NCBI GenBank assembly: GCA_947683425.1
Contig: CANTUQ010000037.1
Coordinates: 5,224,501-5,288,500, forward strand
Direction: 5' to 3'
DNA: 64,000 nucleotides
Source: Excoecaria cochinchinensis
Lineage: Eukaryota > Streptophyta > Magnoliopsida > Malpighiales > Euphorbiaceae
Part shown: one piece after another, positions 21,640-33,760 of the stretch
How positions within the stretch are numbered: position 1 is the stretch's first letter
Layout of the letters: the number at the start of each line of letters is the position of its first letter
Notes under the pieces: generated by a model
Database searches by the model: none
Told to the model about the DNA's origin: nothing
Seen by the model: the letters and a program-made list of their open reading frames with translations, nothing else
Program-made: the position numbers and the translations under genes

Positions 21640-22510
21640 CCACAGACAGCTAGCCCGTCTGCGAAGCCAGCCCGTCGCCTGGGGTCACCGACGGCTTGTG
21701 GTATTTTTCGACGCCCGTCGGAAAATCACCGCCCCTGTCAGAATGCCGCCTAGTTTCCCGGAACACGCAACCCTTCCGACGCCCGTCGGTGGATGTGGCA
21801 GGGCCGTCGGACGAATCCTTATGTCAGAAGGATTCTTCCGACGTCCGCCTCCATACACCGACGCCCGTCGGTCGTGCCTGGCTTATAAAAGCTCCGAATT
21901 TTTACTAGAAAAGGGTTCCAAAAAATTTAAAGAGGGGAAACTTTGCCCAAATTCAAGCACATTTTCTCTCTCTTCCAGCAAACACATTTAATAAAAAAAT
22001 CTCTTTCAAAAGAGGATCAAATCCATCAAAAGGGACTAAAAACTAATTAGTTTTCCTTAGATTTTGATTCCAAATACAATATTTTGAAGGGTTGAGGAGG
22101 AAATAATCTATTTTCCTTTTTTGATCCTTCATCTTGCTTTTCGTGGAACACGCGGGGCTCTAATCAACACAAGAATCTCACCCAAAGCGATTATCTGAGG
22201 GTAAATATTCTGGATTCCTTCTTCATATCACTTCATATTTATTCTTTATTTGTTGATTCTTTTAATTTTGTCATTATTTTTCTCTATTTTGACTCTCCTT
22301 ATATGATTTTATGATAAAACCTCTTTTTCGGCTTTGAAAAGAGTTTTCTTTTTTCTGTTTTTTCGGAGACAGTGGTGACCGACGAGTCATCTCTATCACC
22401 GACGCCCGTCGGTCACCCACCTACAGACGCCCTCTTTTTGAGTGACAGACGGACATGTCGGTCACCTTGACTGACGCCCGTCGGTCACTTAAGAAAGGCC
22501 GTCGGTGGGT
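21640..22510. repeat. Reiterated CCGACGCCCGTCGG palindromes in TAT LTR
   Basis: Perfect CCGACGCCCGTCGG occurs at about 21777, 21858 and 22400. One-mismatch forms are at about 21709 and 22472, and there are many half-sites (CCGTCGG, GACGGGC-like). One group lies upstream of the TATA box at 21883 and another downstream of it. The motif is related to the one at 7001-7172. Confidence 0.85.
21883..21890 (+). promoter_or_regulatory. TATA box of TAT LTR
   Basis: TTATAAAA follows the upstream palindrome group by about 15 bases and is the best core-promoter candidate in the LTR. Confidence 0.5.
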
Positions 22511-23499
22511 TCTGTCTCTACCCTTTTAAATCATTTTCCATCTTTTTCAAATCTTTTTTGTTTCCTATATATTAATTTTATGTATATTGACATCTTTTAA
22601 CTTTCTATGAGTGTATATTTATTCTCTTGGACTATCTCGAGCTTGAGCGGCTATCTACCATATTCGAAGGATTTCGTCCGGTTTAGTTTCCTAAACTTCT
22701 TGATTATTTCTCTTATTTGTTATTCATTGATTATTTTATGTATATGGATATACTATTTTCATATTTCGTTAATTTATAAAAATGACTCAATGTTTTATAT
22801 TCAATAAAATGAGTTTTACACAAAAGCAAGGGTCCAACGCCCTATTTTTATCCTATGAAAATCATCACAATTGAAAATATCCAATTTTGATAATGATGCA
22901 TGCGAGGACCAAAGTCCTCAAAATAAACAATGCCCCGATTCGTGTATGTATCGCACATTTATAAAGGGAGCTGTATGTCGCTCCTTGTATTGTTGTAATT
23001 TACCGCCTTTTGATATTTACTTGCTCATTTACGGCTTTCTAAATGTGAATAAATTCGCTTTTAATCAACTGCATCGTGTGGAGAGGGAGCGAATCAATGA
23101 TGATTAAAATTTGATCATAAAATAATCGAGGTAGAAATAGATGAGAAATCCCGGACCCAGCTCTGGTCTTTAGGCTCAAAGAGGCTAGAGGTCTACCCTC
23201 CAAGACACCTTTTTGTGCCACGAGACTTTAGCGCTAATCCTAGGCTCCTTAGGGCGAGAGGTTTACCTTCTAAGACCCCTCTGGCTGGCCCAAAATGGAT
23301 ACTAAGCGCAGTCTTAAGCTCTCCGAGGCGAGCGTAACTTTCCCAATGTTCTATTGGGTGGAGACTCCATGAACCTCCTTGTTTCCCAATATAGACACAC
23401 TTGCGATTTATTGCAAGCTGTCAACGGACCCACAAATGCCCCGATCGCCCTCAAGCAGGCGGTCCCATGGGCGGCCGCGGGGATCCGGCGCGCGTCACA

Positions 23500-24118
23500 C
23501 TAGGTGAGCTTTATCCAAGGGTTAACAGGGAACCCATTGGACACGTATGGTGCACGGTGAAAAATCGGCAGCATATTAGTCTTAATCTAATACGCATTCG
23601 TATGGGTTTTGGCCATTACGTATTTGGATAATTCAATCAAGTTAAGGTGGGCTTACTGGGGCATGAAAGCCTTTGATAAAGGACCACTTAATTTGCTTGA
23701 TTTCATTTAATACGTAACGGCCCACATCACAAGCATCGTATTAAGGAGCATACCACTTAGGGGAAGTTTCTATTTGCTATTACATGGGCTTTGGTCGATG
23801 GTGATTTTTTGAGTCTACCCAAGCATGGTCCCTGCCAACGGATCTAACTCATCACGAGCATAACGATCGATTGGGTCTCCATTTGATATACCATTAATGG
23901 TATGGGGCTTGGGTTGGTGATTATCCTTAACACTTTCCTACAATGAGTGAAAGTAGGGTCGTGCTTCGGGAACGCACCGAGATAGATAGGGGACCAACTA
24001 GCATAATTCTAAGGCTCTAAAATGACATGATGCAATTTTGACGAGAGATAGAATTTTAAGTTTTAAAAACCCAATTATATTTTTATCCAAAGCACTTTTG
24101 AAGCGAAGTCTCAAACAA
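23500..24118 (-). mobile_element. Leader fragment of minus-strand TAT element
   Basis: Read on the minus strand, this is the sequence downstream of the primer-binding site at 24119-24137. It has no coding frame. It stops at 23500, where the plus-strand TAT 3' LTR ends, so the plus-strand element probably inserted into the internal region of the minus-strand one. That order is inferred. Confidence 0.5.
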
Positions 24119-24137
24119 ATCCCCAATGGAGTCGCTA
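24119..24137 (-). other. Primer-binding site of minus-strand TAT element
   Basis: The minus strand reads TAGCGACTCCATTGGGGAT directly after the LTR end CGTCACA. It is a diverged form of TGGCGACTCCGCTGGGGAC, the tRNA-Arg-type site common in TAT/Ogre elements. Confidence 0.65.
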
Positions 24138-25256
24138 CTGTGACGCGCGCCGGAACCCAGCAAGTGCCTTAGAGGGCAATCCGCCTTCGGGATTCGAGGG
24201 ACGGGTTTGCATCTTTTGATCATGGGCGCCATAAGACATCATAGATGTATCCCTCCCAATAGGACATTGGGGAGAACCACCTAGCCTAATGGCACCTATA
24301 GGCACCTTTGAGGTATCATGGAGTCGCCACCCAATTCACAAGAAATTGAAAAAAGGTCTCTCACCTCTATTGGTCAAGACCAGAGATATAGTGTTCGGAA
24401 CTTCACTCTTATTTATGCTTTGGTTAATTATAAGTGAGCTTTTAACTTTTTAAAATTATATCTTTTACCTCACTCGATTAATGCATCTCAAGCATCCAAA
24501 AGCGGTAAAAGAAAAGCAATAAATAAAGCGATAAGATAAAAGAAAGCGATAAACACGCAAGCACGCAATTACAAGAGAAATAGGGACGGAATACAACCCC
24601 AATAAAAAGAAATTAAAAATATAAATGGGGACGGGATACAATCCCTAAAAATAAATGAAATTACCCCAAAATTAATTACAAGGGCCCAAAACAAAATGAA
24701 CATAAATTTAAAACACTCACATAAGATCAAAATAAAAAGACATACATAAATCGGGGCATTATTTTAGGAACATTGGCTCCTTCGGGCTTATTGAAGGTTT
24801 AGGAACATTGGTTCCTTCGCGTTTATTTGACGAGGGTTTGAAAAGTCGTCTTGGTTGTTTGATGAAAACGGGGATGAGTGATCACATTTTTGAAAAAAAT
24901 TGACTTTTCGTTTTAATTGTGGTATTTTTATTGTTAGGCTAAAACAAGGGACATTGGTCCCAATTTTATTAGTAAAAAACTAATTTAATTATAGAAATAT
25001 TTTTGTGACTTTTTATCACACGCGTGCATGAATAAGATTTTTACAAACAAACATATAACACAAAATAAAAGAAGAGTTGAGAAAGATCTCACCAAAACCG
25101 GTGTGACCCTCCATGCGTCGCGACCCATCCGGGGAGTCGTGGGGATGCTCAAATAACCTGACTCAAATTAAATCTCAGAAAAAAATTAACATCAAAAATA
25201 TTAGTAATAATTCTAGGAATTAATCAAATAAAGACAAGATAATGACAACAATAAAA

Positions 25257-25310
25257 TTATAGCGATGGTAACAACAAATAATCATGGTAAAGTAACAATA
25301 ATAAAATAGC

Positions 25311-25341
<31 letters not shown>

Positions 25342-25394
25342 TATAGCGATGGTAACAACAAATAATCATGGTAAAGTAACAATAATAAAATAGC

Positions 25395-25454
<60 letters not shown>

Positions 25455-25465
25455 ATAGTAATAAT
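25257..25465. repeat. Tandem 82-bp duplication and (AAT)n microsatellite
   Basis: An ATTATAGCGATGGTAACAAC segment and its following sequence occur at 25254 and 25336, each ending in an (AAT)n run (25313-25338 and 25396-25450). The copia element inserted at the right edge of this array. Confidence 0.8.
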
Positions 25466-25470
25466 GATGA

Positions 25471-25905
25471 TGATAGAGTTTGGGTGCGCCCATGACTCTT
25501 TAATGGGTTGAGTTCCAATCAAGACTAAATTAAGTAATTTAATCTGATTAAAATTACCAAATCCTATCTCAGAAAGAGTCTGAGTTAAACTAGAATTAGG
25601 TCTCTCGCTATTAGAATCTCTATAAATAGGGGTGAGATCCTCATTATTTGGTAATGAGAAAACGTACACGCCGCAAGGCTGCTCGTTCCCACTCACAAGT
25701 TTTCTGCCTTAATTTTCAAGGGCATTTAGATTGTGATCTAGCTGCTCTTACCCCAAGTGGATAAAAGCCGGACCAGTGACCAAAAACAAACGGGATCTTG
25801 GTAGACGCTTCCGCAACGAGTTTCTGCGTTACAAGAGATAGGTACATTTATTTAATGTTACCTCCGTATAAATTATATTTGTTATAATTTTTCCCATATC
25901 CATCA
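25471..25905 (+). repeat. 5' LTR of copia element
   Basis: 435 bp from TGATAGAGTT to CATATCCATCA. A TATAAATAG box is at about 25622. The primer-binding site follows after one base. Confidence 0.92.
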
Positions 25906-25906
25906 T

Positions 25907-25923
25907 TGGTATCAGAGCCATTG
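25907..25923 (+). other. Primer-binding site, initiator tRNA-Met type
   Basis: TGGTATCAGAGCCATTG matches the usual plant copia site complementary to initiator tRNA-Met. Confidence 0.9.
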
Positions 25924-26249
25924 TTTTTGCATCCTGGCATGTGGCTAAAAAGATCTAAAATTTTATGTGTAAAATTATTAGATCTGGGATGCATTGAACA
26001 CAATAAAATTTGTTTTTGTGTGAAAAATATATATGTGTGTATATTTCGGCTCGATTTCGTGTATGTGTACACCGAAACCCGAGGGGACGAACATGAGTGT
26101 TCTAAACGGCTAACTAGAAGTCAGGATTTTTAATTTTTGACCTCACCATTGAATTCACAGACCCTGAAAACCCCCCATCGGCCGGAATCGGAGGATGAAA
26201 ATCAACTGGCAAGGCGGCGCGGGGACTACACGCACCCAAATTCGTTTGG

Positions 26250-26738
26250 CACGTGCGCGTGGGCGATGGCCCACACGCACGTCACCACGTGTCAGTGATG
26301 CGTCACACTGACACATGGCCCAATGGCCAAGTGCCACATGGCATAACGGCCAAGTGCCACATGGCACAACGTGGGGCGGACACGTGGGCAAATCAGAGGA
26401 TGACACGCGGCAGACTGAGGTCACGCCACGTGTCATGATGATGTGTCAATAAGGCGACACGTGGCCCAACCAAGAATCGACACGTGGATCACTGAGGTGC
26501 TGCCACGTGTCATATCGAGTGTTAGTGATGACGTGGCATCACCGATACGTGGCCCAATAGACGTGAGACACGTGGCAGACTGTGGTCATACCACGTGGCT
26601 CCGACGTGTGACAGGTGCCACGCGGGCGCCACGTGGTCCAATCAGATATTGACACGTGTCAGGTTGAGGTCTGCCACATGTCACGTGTGACATGTGGATC
26701 AATAACATAACGACACGTGGCGTTGAATGTGCCACGTG
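26250..26738. repeat. G-box array in copia leader: 14 CACGTG in 489 bp
   Basis: CACGTG starts at 26250, 26286, 26381, 26427, 26458, 26481, 26504, 26569, 26592, 26630, 26653, 26682, 26714 and 26733. Many copies read ACACGTGGCxxA or CCACGTGTCA, so they also fit ABRE cores. The array is built from loosely repeated segments (GACACGTGGCCCAAT, GTGGCAGACTGAGGTC) and is GC-rich within AT-rich sequence. It lies between the primer-binding site and gag. Frames running through it reflect the repeat and are not genes. Confidence 0.9.
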
Positions 26739-28050
26739 GGCGCAAGGTGGACCAATAGGAATTGGACATGTGTCACGCTGTGGTTATGACATGTGTCTGG
26801 TCGAGTGGGAGGCCGCGGGTGAGCGCGTCTACCTCCCTCTCCTCGGTGCGTGTTAGCGCGTGCGGCATTTTTCGACAACCATTTCAGCTCCGATTTTTGT
26901 TTAATAATTTTTTCAAATTATTTCTGATTTTTTGGTCAAGTTTTCAAAATTTTTTAATGACCAGAAAATATATTTTGTATTTTTTGATATTTAAATGTGT
27001 TTAATTTTAAAATAAAATATTAAAAATGTGTAGAAAATGTGTTTTCTGCTTTCGGATATTTTTAAAAATATTTTGAAAATTTTTTTGAGGTTTTGTCCTT
27101 ACTTACTGATTGAAATGTGTTTCAATCATGAGTATTTATATATGAGTATATAAAAATTTTCTATATTATGTTGCAGAAATATTGAATAAGGACAGTAGGT
27201 CTTCCTTAAATAACGCATAGGTTGATTTGAGAATTGCAAGAGTGCAATCAATAAGCAACAGAGAATGCGAAGGAAGATTTGAGCTGATGACATTGATGCA
27301 ATAGTGCATCATAAAGTAAATGTGTGAGAACAAATGCAATAGTGCATTTTAACTGGTGGTCCAAGTATGAAAATAAAATTTTGGACAGAGTTGCCAAAAA
27401 GGAAGTGTTGAGAAGCAACACTAAAATTCTGTGATGGTGTTGAGAAATGGACGGAGCGTGCATTGTCCATGGCTTCATCAATGGACTTATGAGTCGCTTG
27501 ATGAATTGATTAAGTCGGTCAAAGATATAATCCTAATAACTAAAAAGATTTTATGAAATCTGAACTTCTAGAATAGTTGACATATGTGTCAATTTAAGTT
27601 GGCGTTTATTTTTGTTAAATAGGATTTATGTTTCCTATTAATATTTGACATGAGTGTCTGATTTTGGGATTATTGGATTTTATTTATTGGTTAAATAAAT
27701 GCATTTATTTATTAATTATGATGGCATTTAACTTTATAATAAATGAGTTTATTTTAATTATTAATTGCCTTGCGATATTTTATGAGTAAAATAATTGCAT
27801 GCTTATTAAGTAAAGGCTTAATTAAAATCCTCTCATAAGTTTGAGAACTTGATAATCCAATAATTCAGATTTATTATGCATGAAATTTTAACCTATAAGA
27901 TTGGACATTAGGACTTAGAGGGTAATTGGATACTATAAGTACCCTTTTCGAATTTGAGCCTAATAGAAAATTTTACTAGGATATTATTTCAGGTGCATAA
28001 TAAATTGCATGTGTTGCCTTATCTCTTTTAAAAATGTGCAATATTGTTCC
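26739..28050 (+). other. Non-coding part of copia leader
   Basis: AT-rich; no frame resembling a protein is visible. The gag remnant starts near its right end. Confidence 0.6.
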
Positions 28051-28059
28051 ATTTGAGGT

Positions 28060-28960
28060 CAGAGGATCTTGATGGATGCTGCTTCCAAGTTATAATTATG
28101 AAATCTGGAATACAAAAATCCAGTATGTGCTTGAAGAGCAAGAGGCTCTTAAATCATCAAGTTCGATTATGGCTGAACCTGAGGATGATAATATAACCTA
28201 GCATAAGCAGGACCGAGATGCCTATGTTGCATCACAGCACTAAGCTATTTCGCAAGTATCAAAATGCAATGGATATGTGGATCGGTTTGCAGGAGAAATT
28301 CAGAGATATGACTCTGAATAGGCTCCGATCATTGAAGATCAAATTTGATACATATCAAAAAAAAGTCTGATTATTAGATGCAAAAATATCTAAGAGAGAT
28401 GGAAAAGGAAAAGTGAGCTTAGTGAACTTAGTCATAAGTGACCGATGAGCTGTAGGTCCAAACTGTTATCCGTTCTTTACCCAAGAGTTGGTAGCATGTG
28501 AAGATGCAACTAACTCACATGGATAAGCATGATGATATTTGAGGGTGTCGCTTGTCATTTGAAGCTTAAAAGGGACCGTCTGACAGTGATTAAGGTCAAT
28601 GTCATAATGCGTATGGCACAGTCCTGTTCTGATAAAATGAGTTCTCATTAGAACAAGATAATAAGCCTCATCAATAGGGATAAAGAAAAGGCTTGAGAGC
28701 CAGAAAAGAAAAAGGAATGGAATCACGAAAGGTCCAAAGGCAAAAAGGAGATAAACTTTTCAAGAGTGAAATGTTTCAATTGCCTATAGAAATGACATTA
28801 TGCAAGGATGCATTGTACCTAAAAAGATACACTATTCTGACTCAAGAGTGAGTGGAATTTATGTATCTAGTTCTAAATTTTATCCTTTATGGGTAATAGA
28901 TTTAGAACCAATGGATAGTGTAACAAGGGATCGAGATACCTTTGTTATGAAATTTAGGTT
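28060..28960 (+). pseudogene. Copia gag and protease remnant
   Basis: The translated sequence includes YEIWNTKIQYVLEEQEAL and later a degraded zinc knuckle (CFNC then HYARMHC, with two stops inside) at about 28768-28816. The protease region reads WVIDLEPMDSVTRDRD at about 28890-28940, where the active-site DSGAS-like motif has decayed. Several stop codons break the frame. It is recognisable only by order and resemblance. Confidence 0.7.
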
Positions 28961-29029
28961 CTGTTCTTACTTTATTGAAATTTGTTTTCAATTTATATTT
29001 TAAGGATGACAACATATGTTGATGCTTGA

Positions 29030-29900
29030 ATGATTTCTATTATGATTTTGGTTATGGATGTAGACCATGACTATTTTCCTTTAATTTCTTATTTTTCACA
29101 CAGTTATGAGAACAATGTGAAATTATGGCATGCTACATTAAACCATATTGGACAAAATCGAATGAGTCGGTTAGTCAAAGAAGGTTTAGTAGGCAATTTA
29201 AATAAGGTTGAATTGCCTACACGAAAGTATTGCCTAAAAGGAAAAACTAGTTAGAAAATCATTCGAAAAATGTGCTAGATTCATTGCAGTTAGTCCATTC
29301 AGACGAATATGGTCAAATGAATGTGAGGGCAAGGCATGTGGCCTACTATTTCATCATATTTATATATGACTATACTAGCTATAGTCATGTCTATTTGATT
29401 TCTCATAAGTCAGAAGTTTTGAGCTGCTTCAAGACTTATATGAGTATAGTTGAGAATCAATTAGACAGTGAGATCAAAGCTTTAAGAACTGACAGAGGTC
29501 GGTAATATCTTAAAGATAAAAGCTTCATGTGATGAAAAAAGATTAAATATCAGTTATTCATTCCTTGAAATCCACAACAAAACGGTGTTGAGGAAAGGAG
29601 CAATAAGACTCTCCTATATACGGTTAGATCTATGATGGCAGAGGCAAATTTGCCTATCTCCTATTGGGGAGATGTTTTATTGAATGCCACATATGTTCTG
29701 AACTGTATGCCCTCTAAATCTGTCATTATCATAACTTATGAGTTGTGAACCGATCGACAAGTTGACCTAAGCCATTTATAACTTTTGGGTTGTAATATTT
29801 GCGTCCATGATACCTCAATTTGGTAAATTTGAGACCAAGAGGTGAAAAGAGTGTCTATGTGAGATATTCTTAAGTATCAAAAGGATACGTTTTCGTGGGT
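29030..29900 (+). pseudogene. Copia GAG-pre-integrase and integrase remnant
   Basis: NNVKLWHATLNHIGQNRMSR with the cysteines of YCLKGKTS marks the pre-integrase zinc region (about 29110-29254). The core follows with VHSDEYGQMNVRARH, LRTDRGR and NGVEERSNKT, that is D, D and E of the catalytic triad. TAG and TGA codons at about 29252, 29504 and 29530 interrupt it. Confidence 0.85.
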
Positions 29901-30399
29901 AAATAAGAAAATGGCATAATGACAGAATTTAAATCACTAGACGTCATATTCTCAAGAGGATGAATTTTCAAAGTTGGGCGAAGTGAATTAAAATCTCACT
30001 TTCAATTAATCTCGGGAGGAGAATATCAGGATCACTCCATCCGAGTGGGAGGGATTCAGAGGAAGAAGGTTAAGACCCTCATCCTCCAAACGATTCGGAT
30101 GTTCGAGACTTGATATGAATGGGATTATTTTTCACTCCAGTGGGAGGAAAGAATATAGTATTCCTGACTCCAGTGGGAGTATGGAACATGGTCCCAGTGG
30201 GAGCATTGTAAATCACGATAAATATATGAGACATGTTTATCAAGATTCAAAACTGCAAAAATCTAAAAGGATAAATGTTTCATGCCGATGATTTAAAATC
30301 GAAGGCTTGAACGAAGCCCTTTTAGTTATCCCACAAGACAAGAAAAAGCATAAAAATATTCAAAAGGCTTTTTCATGCCCATCTAAGGAATAATGGATT

Positions 30400-31090
30400 A
30401 AAGTAATGGAAGAAAAAATGACATCTATGAGATCAAACCATGTTTGAGAACTATTTGATCTACTGGAAGGACATAAATTGAGAATAAATGTATTCTCAAA
30501 GTAAAGCGAAAGGCTGAAAGATGTATCGAAAGATATAAGGCTCAGTTAGTCGCTATGGGTTTTATACAATAGGAAGAGATTGACTATGAGTAGACTTTCT
30601 CATCTGTTGTAAAATTTACGTCCATAAGGTTCATTCTAGCTATAGTGACGAGTTTGAATGTAGAGCTTCATCAAAAGGATGAAAAGACTGCTTTTTCTCA
30701 ATGGAGAAATGGATGGAACAACCTTTAGGTTTCATCAGAAAAGGCAGCAAACATAAGGTTTGCTAATTGATGAGTTCAATTTATAGCCTTAAACAGTCTT
30801 CAACATAATGGTACTTGAGATTTCATCATATAATCATGTCGAATGTATTCAACATGATTGATGAAGATCATTGTGTCTATAGTAAAAGCTCTGAAAATGA
30901 ATTTATCATTTTGGCATTGTATGTATACGACATACTTAAAGCTGAAAATGATAAATGGTACGTAATTGAAATCAAAGATTGGTTATTGTCCAACTTTGAG
31001 ACAAATAAAATGGGTTATGCATATTATATTCTTGAAGTTAAGATTTTAAGAGATTATTCGAGAAGATTGTTGTCTATTTCTTGAGAGAAA
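30400..31090 (+). pseudogene. Copia reverse transcriptase remnant
   Basis: YKAQLVAMGFIQ followed by EEIDYE, TFSSVVKFTSIRFILAIV and ELHQKDEKTAF corresponds to the start of copia RT, with TAG in place of Gln and Glu/Gln codons. ALYVYDIL at about 30920 is the remnant of the YVDDML catalytic motif, with one Asp changed. The last part, from about 30950 to 31090, ends in LEVKILRDYSRRLLSIS. Confidence 0.82.
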
Positions 31091-31830
31091 TATATCAACA
31101 AAGACCTTGAGCGATTTAATATGCAAAATTACAAACCCATAGATAACCCCATTGCCAAGAATCAGTTTCTTAGCAAAAATGTGTGTCCCAAGATGCTAGC
31201 AAAAAGAATGTACGAGGAACGTTCTATATGCCAGTGCCTTGGGTAGTCTTATGTATGCAGTGTTGTATACAAGACATGATATATGCTATGCAGTGAGCAT
31301 GGTTAATAAATATCAATCTAACACAGGCAAAGCACATTGGAAGTAATTGAAAGGATACTTATATACCTTAATGGTACTGCAGAATATTCTCTCTATTTTC
31401 AAGAAAATGATCTGCATTGAGAGAATACAGAGACTGATTGGACAGGAGATGTGGATGAGAGGACATCCACTCCAGGTTACATATTCTTGTTTGGCAAGAG
31501 TGCTATCTCATGGAGTAACAAGAATTAAACCCGTGTAACCCTATCAATAGTGGAAGTTGAATTTGTCACTTCCTCAATTGCAGTACAGGAGACAGTTTGG
31601 CTGAAATGGTTTGTGAGCCATTTAAGAGTAATTGTCTTAAAGGTATCAGTGATAGTCTATAGTGACAGTCAGTTGTTGATAACTTATAGTAGAGCTAAGC
31701 ATATCGACATTAAATATCAATATACAAAAGATATTGTTGCACGAGAGATATGAACTTGCAATACGTTTCTATGCATGCAGATCCATTGAGTAAACCTATA
31801 ACGAGGATGTGTTTTGAGAGACACATTTGA
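31091..31830 (+). pseudogene. Copia RNase H remnant
   Basis: RFNMQNYKPI, YAVLYTRHDICYAVSMV-like and VEVEFVTSSIAVQETVWLKW segments mark the end of RT and the RNase H domain. VYSDSQLLITYSRAKHIDIKYQ at about 31650-31720 is the usual C-terminal motif. Frameshifts and stops break it. Confidence 0.78.
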
Positions 31831-32941
31831 TCGCGTAGAATATAATTGGTACTGTTATATTTTATATAATCCCTTAACGTTATTATTTGCGAATAATAAC
31901 TAAAGTTCATTGTTGGCAATACATGAGTGTGAATATTTATGTGTAAACATTTACTGTTATTGATATGAGATTGAGCATGTCGGACAGAGAAGTAGCCCAC
32001 TCACAAGGGTGTTTACCTTAGTTTTGTCAATGAGTTGGCAAAAACTAAGATGTGGCGATTTTTAAACATATGAGAATGCTCGAAAGCCTGTTCAAAATAA
32101 AAGTGTCGTCTTGCAGAAATTACAAGATGAGTCGTGTTAAGGTGCGAGATAAAGACATACATAAAGTTGTATGCTTTGGATTGAGATCTAAAATAAGGGT
32201 TGTATGAAATCTGATGGTTAGTTATATGTAACTACCATGTTCTGTCTAAAAAGCCAAAAGTAGTTCTTAAGTAAGCGGACTAAAGTTGGGTGTTTCGGTG
32301 CATCGCAACCTTACGCTTCTGTATGGTGTTTGTTGTACACATTATGAAATGTGAGACATGCGCTCCTTTAAGGGAAGGAAAGAACACCATAACACATGTT
32401 TTATACCGTGTGTGCTTATGTGACCATAGGGATGGAATTTAATAATATTAATGATCTCAACTTTCCCTATTGTGAGACCCTATATATATATATATATATT
32501 TCGACCCTTAGAACCCTTAACTTATCCCTGAAGTATGTTCAATGTGGCTAGCTTAGTTAGTTTCCATGAGGTCTGGAAAAAATTTAGGCCTGGCGGATCT
32601 AACTAGAAAAGCGAGTTGAATCATGATGGATGGCATACAGTAAGAGGGGAAGATAACCTTTGGATCACTCATAATGTTTCGTGGTTCACCGGCATGCCTA
32701 TTATAGTTTCTATGAGTAGAGACATAATAGTGAACACGAAAATTATTTTATGAGATCATGAGTTAAAACAATGAATATGAGAAGGCAATCTAGGGTCAGG
32801 CATACATAAAAAGAGGATCTCATTTTTCGAGACGCTATATATCCCTAATAGGTGTATAGCACTAGTGCTCTCGAGGTATACTGCTCACACAATCTATTTG
32901 CCAGTATAACTGAAGATTAAGACTGGAATGCGTTCCGTCAT
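31831..32941 (+). other. Copia 3' non-coding region
   Basis: About 1.1 kb between RNase H and the polypurine tract, with an (AT)n run at 32479-32500. I see no gene. Confidence 0.6.
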
Positions 32942-33390
32942 GTGCGAGTGGGAGATGATAGAGTTTGGGTGCGCTCATGACTCTTTAATAGATTGAGTTC
33001 CAATCAAGATTAAATTAAGTAATTTAATCTGATTAAAATTATCAAATCCTATCTTAGAAAGAGTCTGAGTTAAACTAGAGTTAGGTCTCTAGCTATTAGG
33101 ATCTCTATAAATAGGGGTGAGATCCTCATTATTTGGTAACGAGAAAACGTACACGCCGCAAGGCTGCTCGTTCCCACTCACAAGTTTTCTGTCTTAATTT
33201 TCAGGGGCATTTGGATTGTGATCTAGCTGCTCTTACCCCGAGTGGGTAAAAGCCGAACCAGTGACCAAAAACAAACGGGATCTTGGTAGACGCTTTCGCA
33301 ACGAGTTTCTGCGCTACAAGAGGTAGGTACATTTATTTAATGTTATCTCTGTATAAATTATATTTGTTATAATTTTTCCCATATCCATCA
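32942..33390 (+). repeat. Polypurine tract and 3' LTR of copia element
   Basis: The purine-rich GCGAGTGGGAGA precedes the 435-bp LTR at 32956, which ends at 33390 and is followed by the TSD GATGA. Confidence 0.9.
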
Positions 33391-33395
33391 GATGA

Positions 33396-33435
33396 TAATA
33401 ACATAACACTACTAGTAATAACAATACCATAGAAC

Positions 33436-33494
<59 letters not shown>

Positions 33495-33760
33495 GAGCAT
33501 AATAGTAATAATAGAATAATGGATAAATACCATAAATATAATAATATTCATAACATAATAATATTAATAACAAATAAACCAAATAATAGTGATAATAATA
33601 ATAAATATTTGAGACAAATAATAACAGTGGCATCATAGATTAAGACAAATGACCACAATGACAACATAAAAGCAAGCATGATACTAATGATGATGAACAG
33701 CACAAGAGCAAACATGATACTAATAATAATAATAATAATAACAGTGAATGAACCTAAAAA
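33396..33760. repeat. (AAT)n microsatellite region right of copia
   Basis: A long (AAT)n run at 33434-33493 and shorter ones at 33720-33742. This continues the microsatellite split by the copia insertion. Frames of repeated Leu/Ile codons on the minus strand are artefacts of it. Confidence 0.85.

Larger units (their letters stand above)
2163..23499 (+). mobile_element. 5'-truncated TAT-lineage Ty3/gypsy element, interrupted
   Basis: The order is pol, antisense gene, divergent promoter region, sense extra gene, tandem repeats, polypurine tract and 3' LTR, which fits a TAT-lineage element. The 5' LTR, gag, protease and start of RT are missing to the left of 2163, where a chromovirus-type LTR abuts. 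An Athila-like element occupies 8316-18421. The promoter region at 7001-7172 and the 3' LTR share GACG/CCGTCGG motifs, which supports treating pol and the distal gene as one element. The right end at 23499 (GTCACA) is set by homology to the inverted LTR end at 24139. No TSD can be tested because the left end is absent. Confidence 0.7.
21452..23499 (+). repeat. 3' LTR of plus-strand TAT element
   Basis: Starts TGTAAGCACCGTGTCC after the polypurine tract and is taken to end at GCGCGTCACA (23499). The end is supported because CCGGCGCGCGTCACA (23485-23499) is the exact reverse complement of 24139-24153, the end of the minus-strand TAT LTR. Other parts also match in inverse, for example the start with 34801-34847 and ATGCCCCGATT near 22930 with the region near 24755. 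No primer-binding site follows, as expected for a 3' LTR. Confidence 0.7.
25471..33390 (+). mobile_element. Degenerate Ty1/copia element, TSD GATGA
   Basis: It is flanked by GATGA at 25466-25470 and 33391-33395, with two 435-bp LTRs (25471-25905 and 32956-33390) beginning TGATAGAG and ending ATCCATCA. The LTRs differ at 21 sites by eye (about 4.8%), of which 20 are transitions. The primer-binding site is the initiator-Met type. The gag-pol order is gag, protease, integrase, RT, RNase H, which is copia, and every domain carries stops. The leader holds a dense array of CACGTG. Confidence 0.92.

Noticed and set aside
25220..25696. Leu-rich frame on the minus strand
   Set aside because: It is an (AAT)n microsatellite read as Leu/Ile codons running into the copia LTR. 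The same holds for 33333-33636.
26155..26652. Overlapping frames on both strands across the G-box array
   Set aside because: They arise from GC-rich repeats without stops. No conserved domain and no consistent strand.
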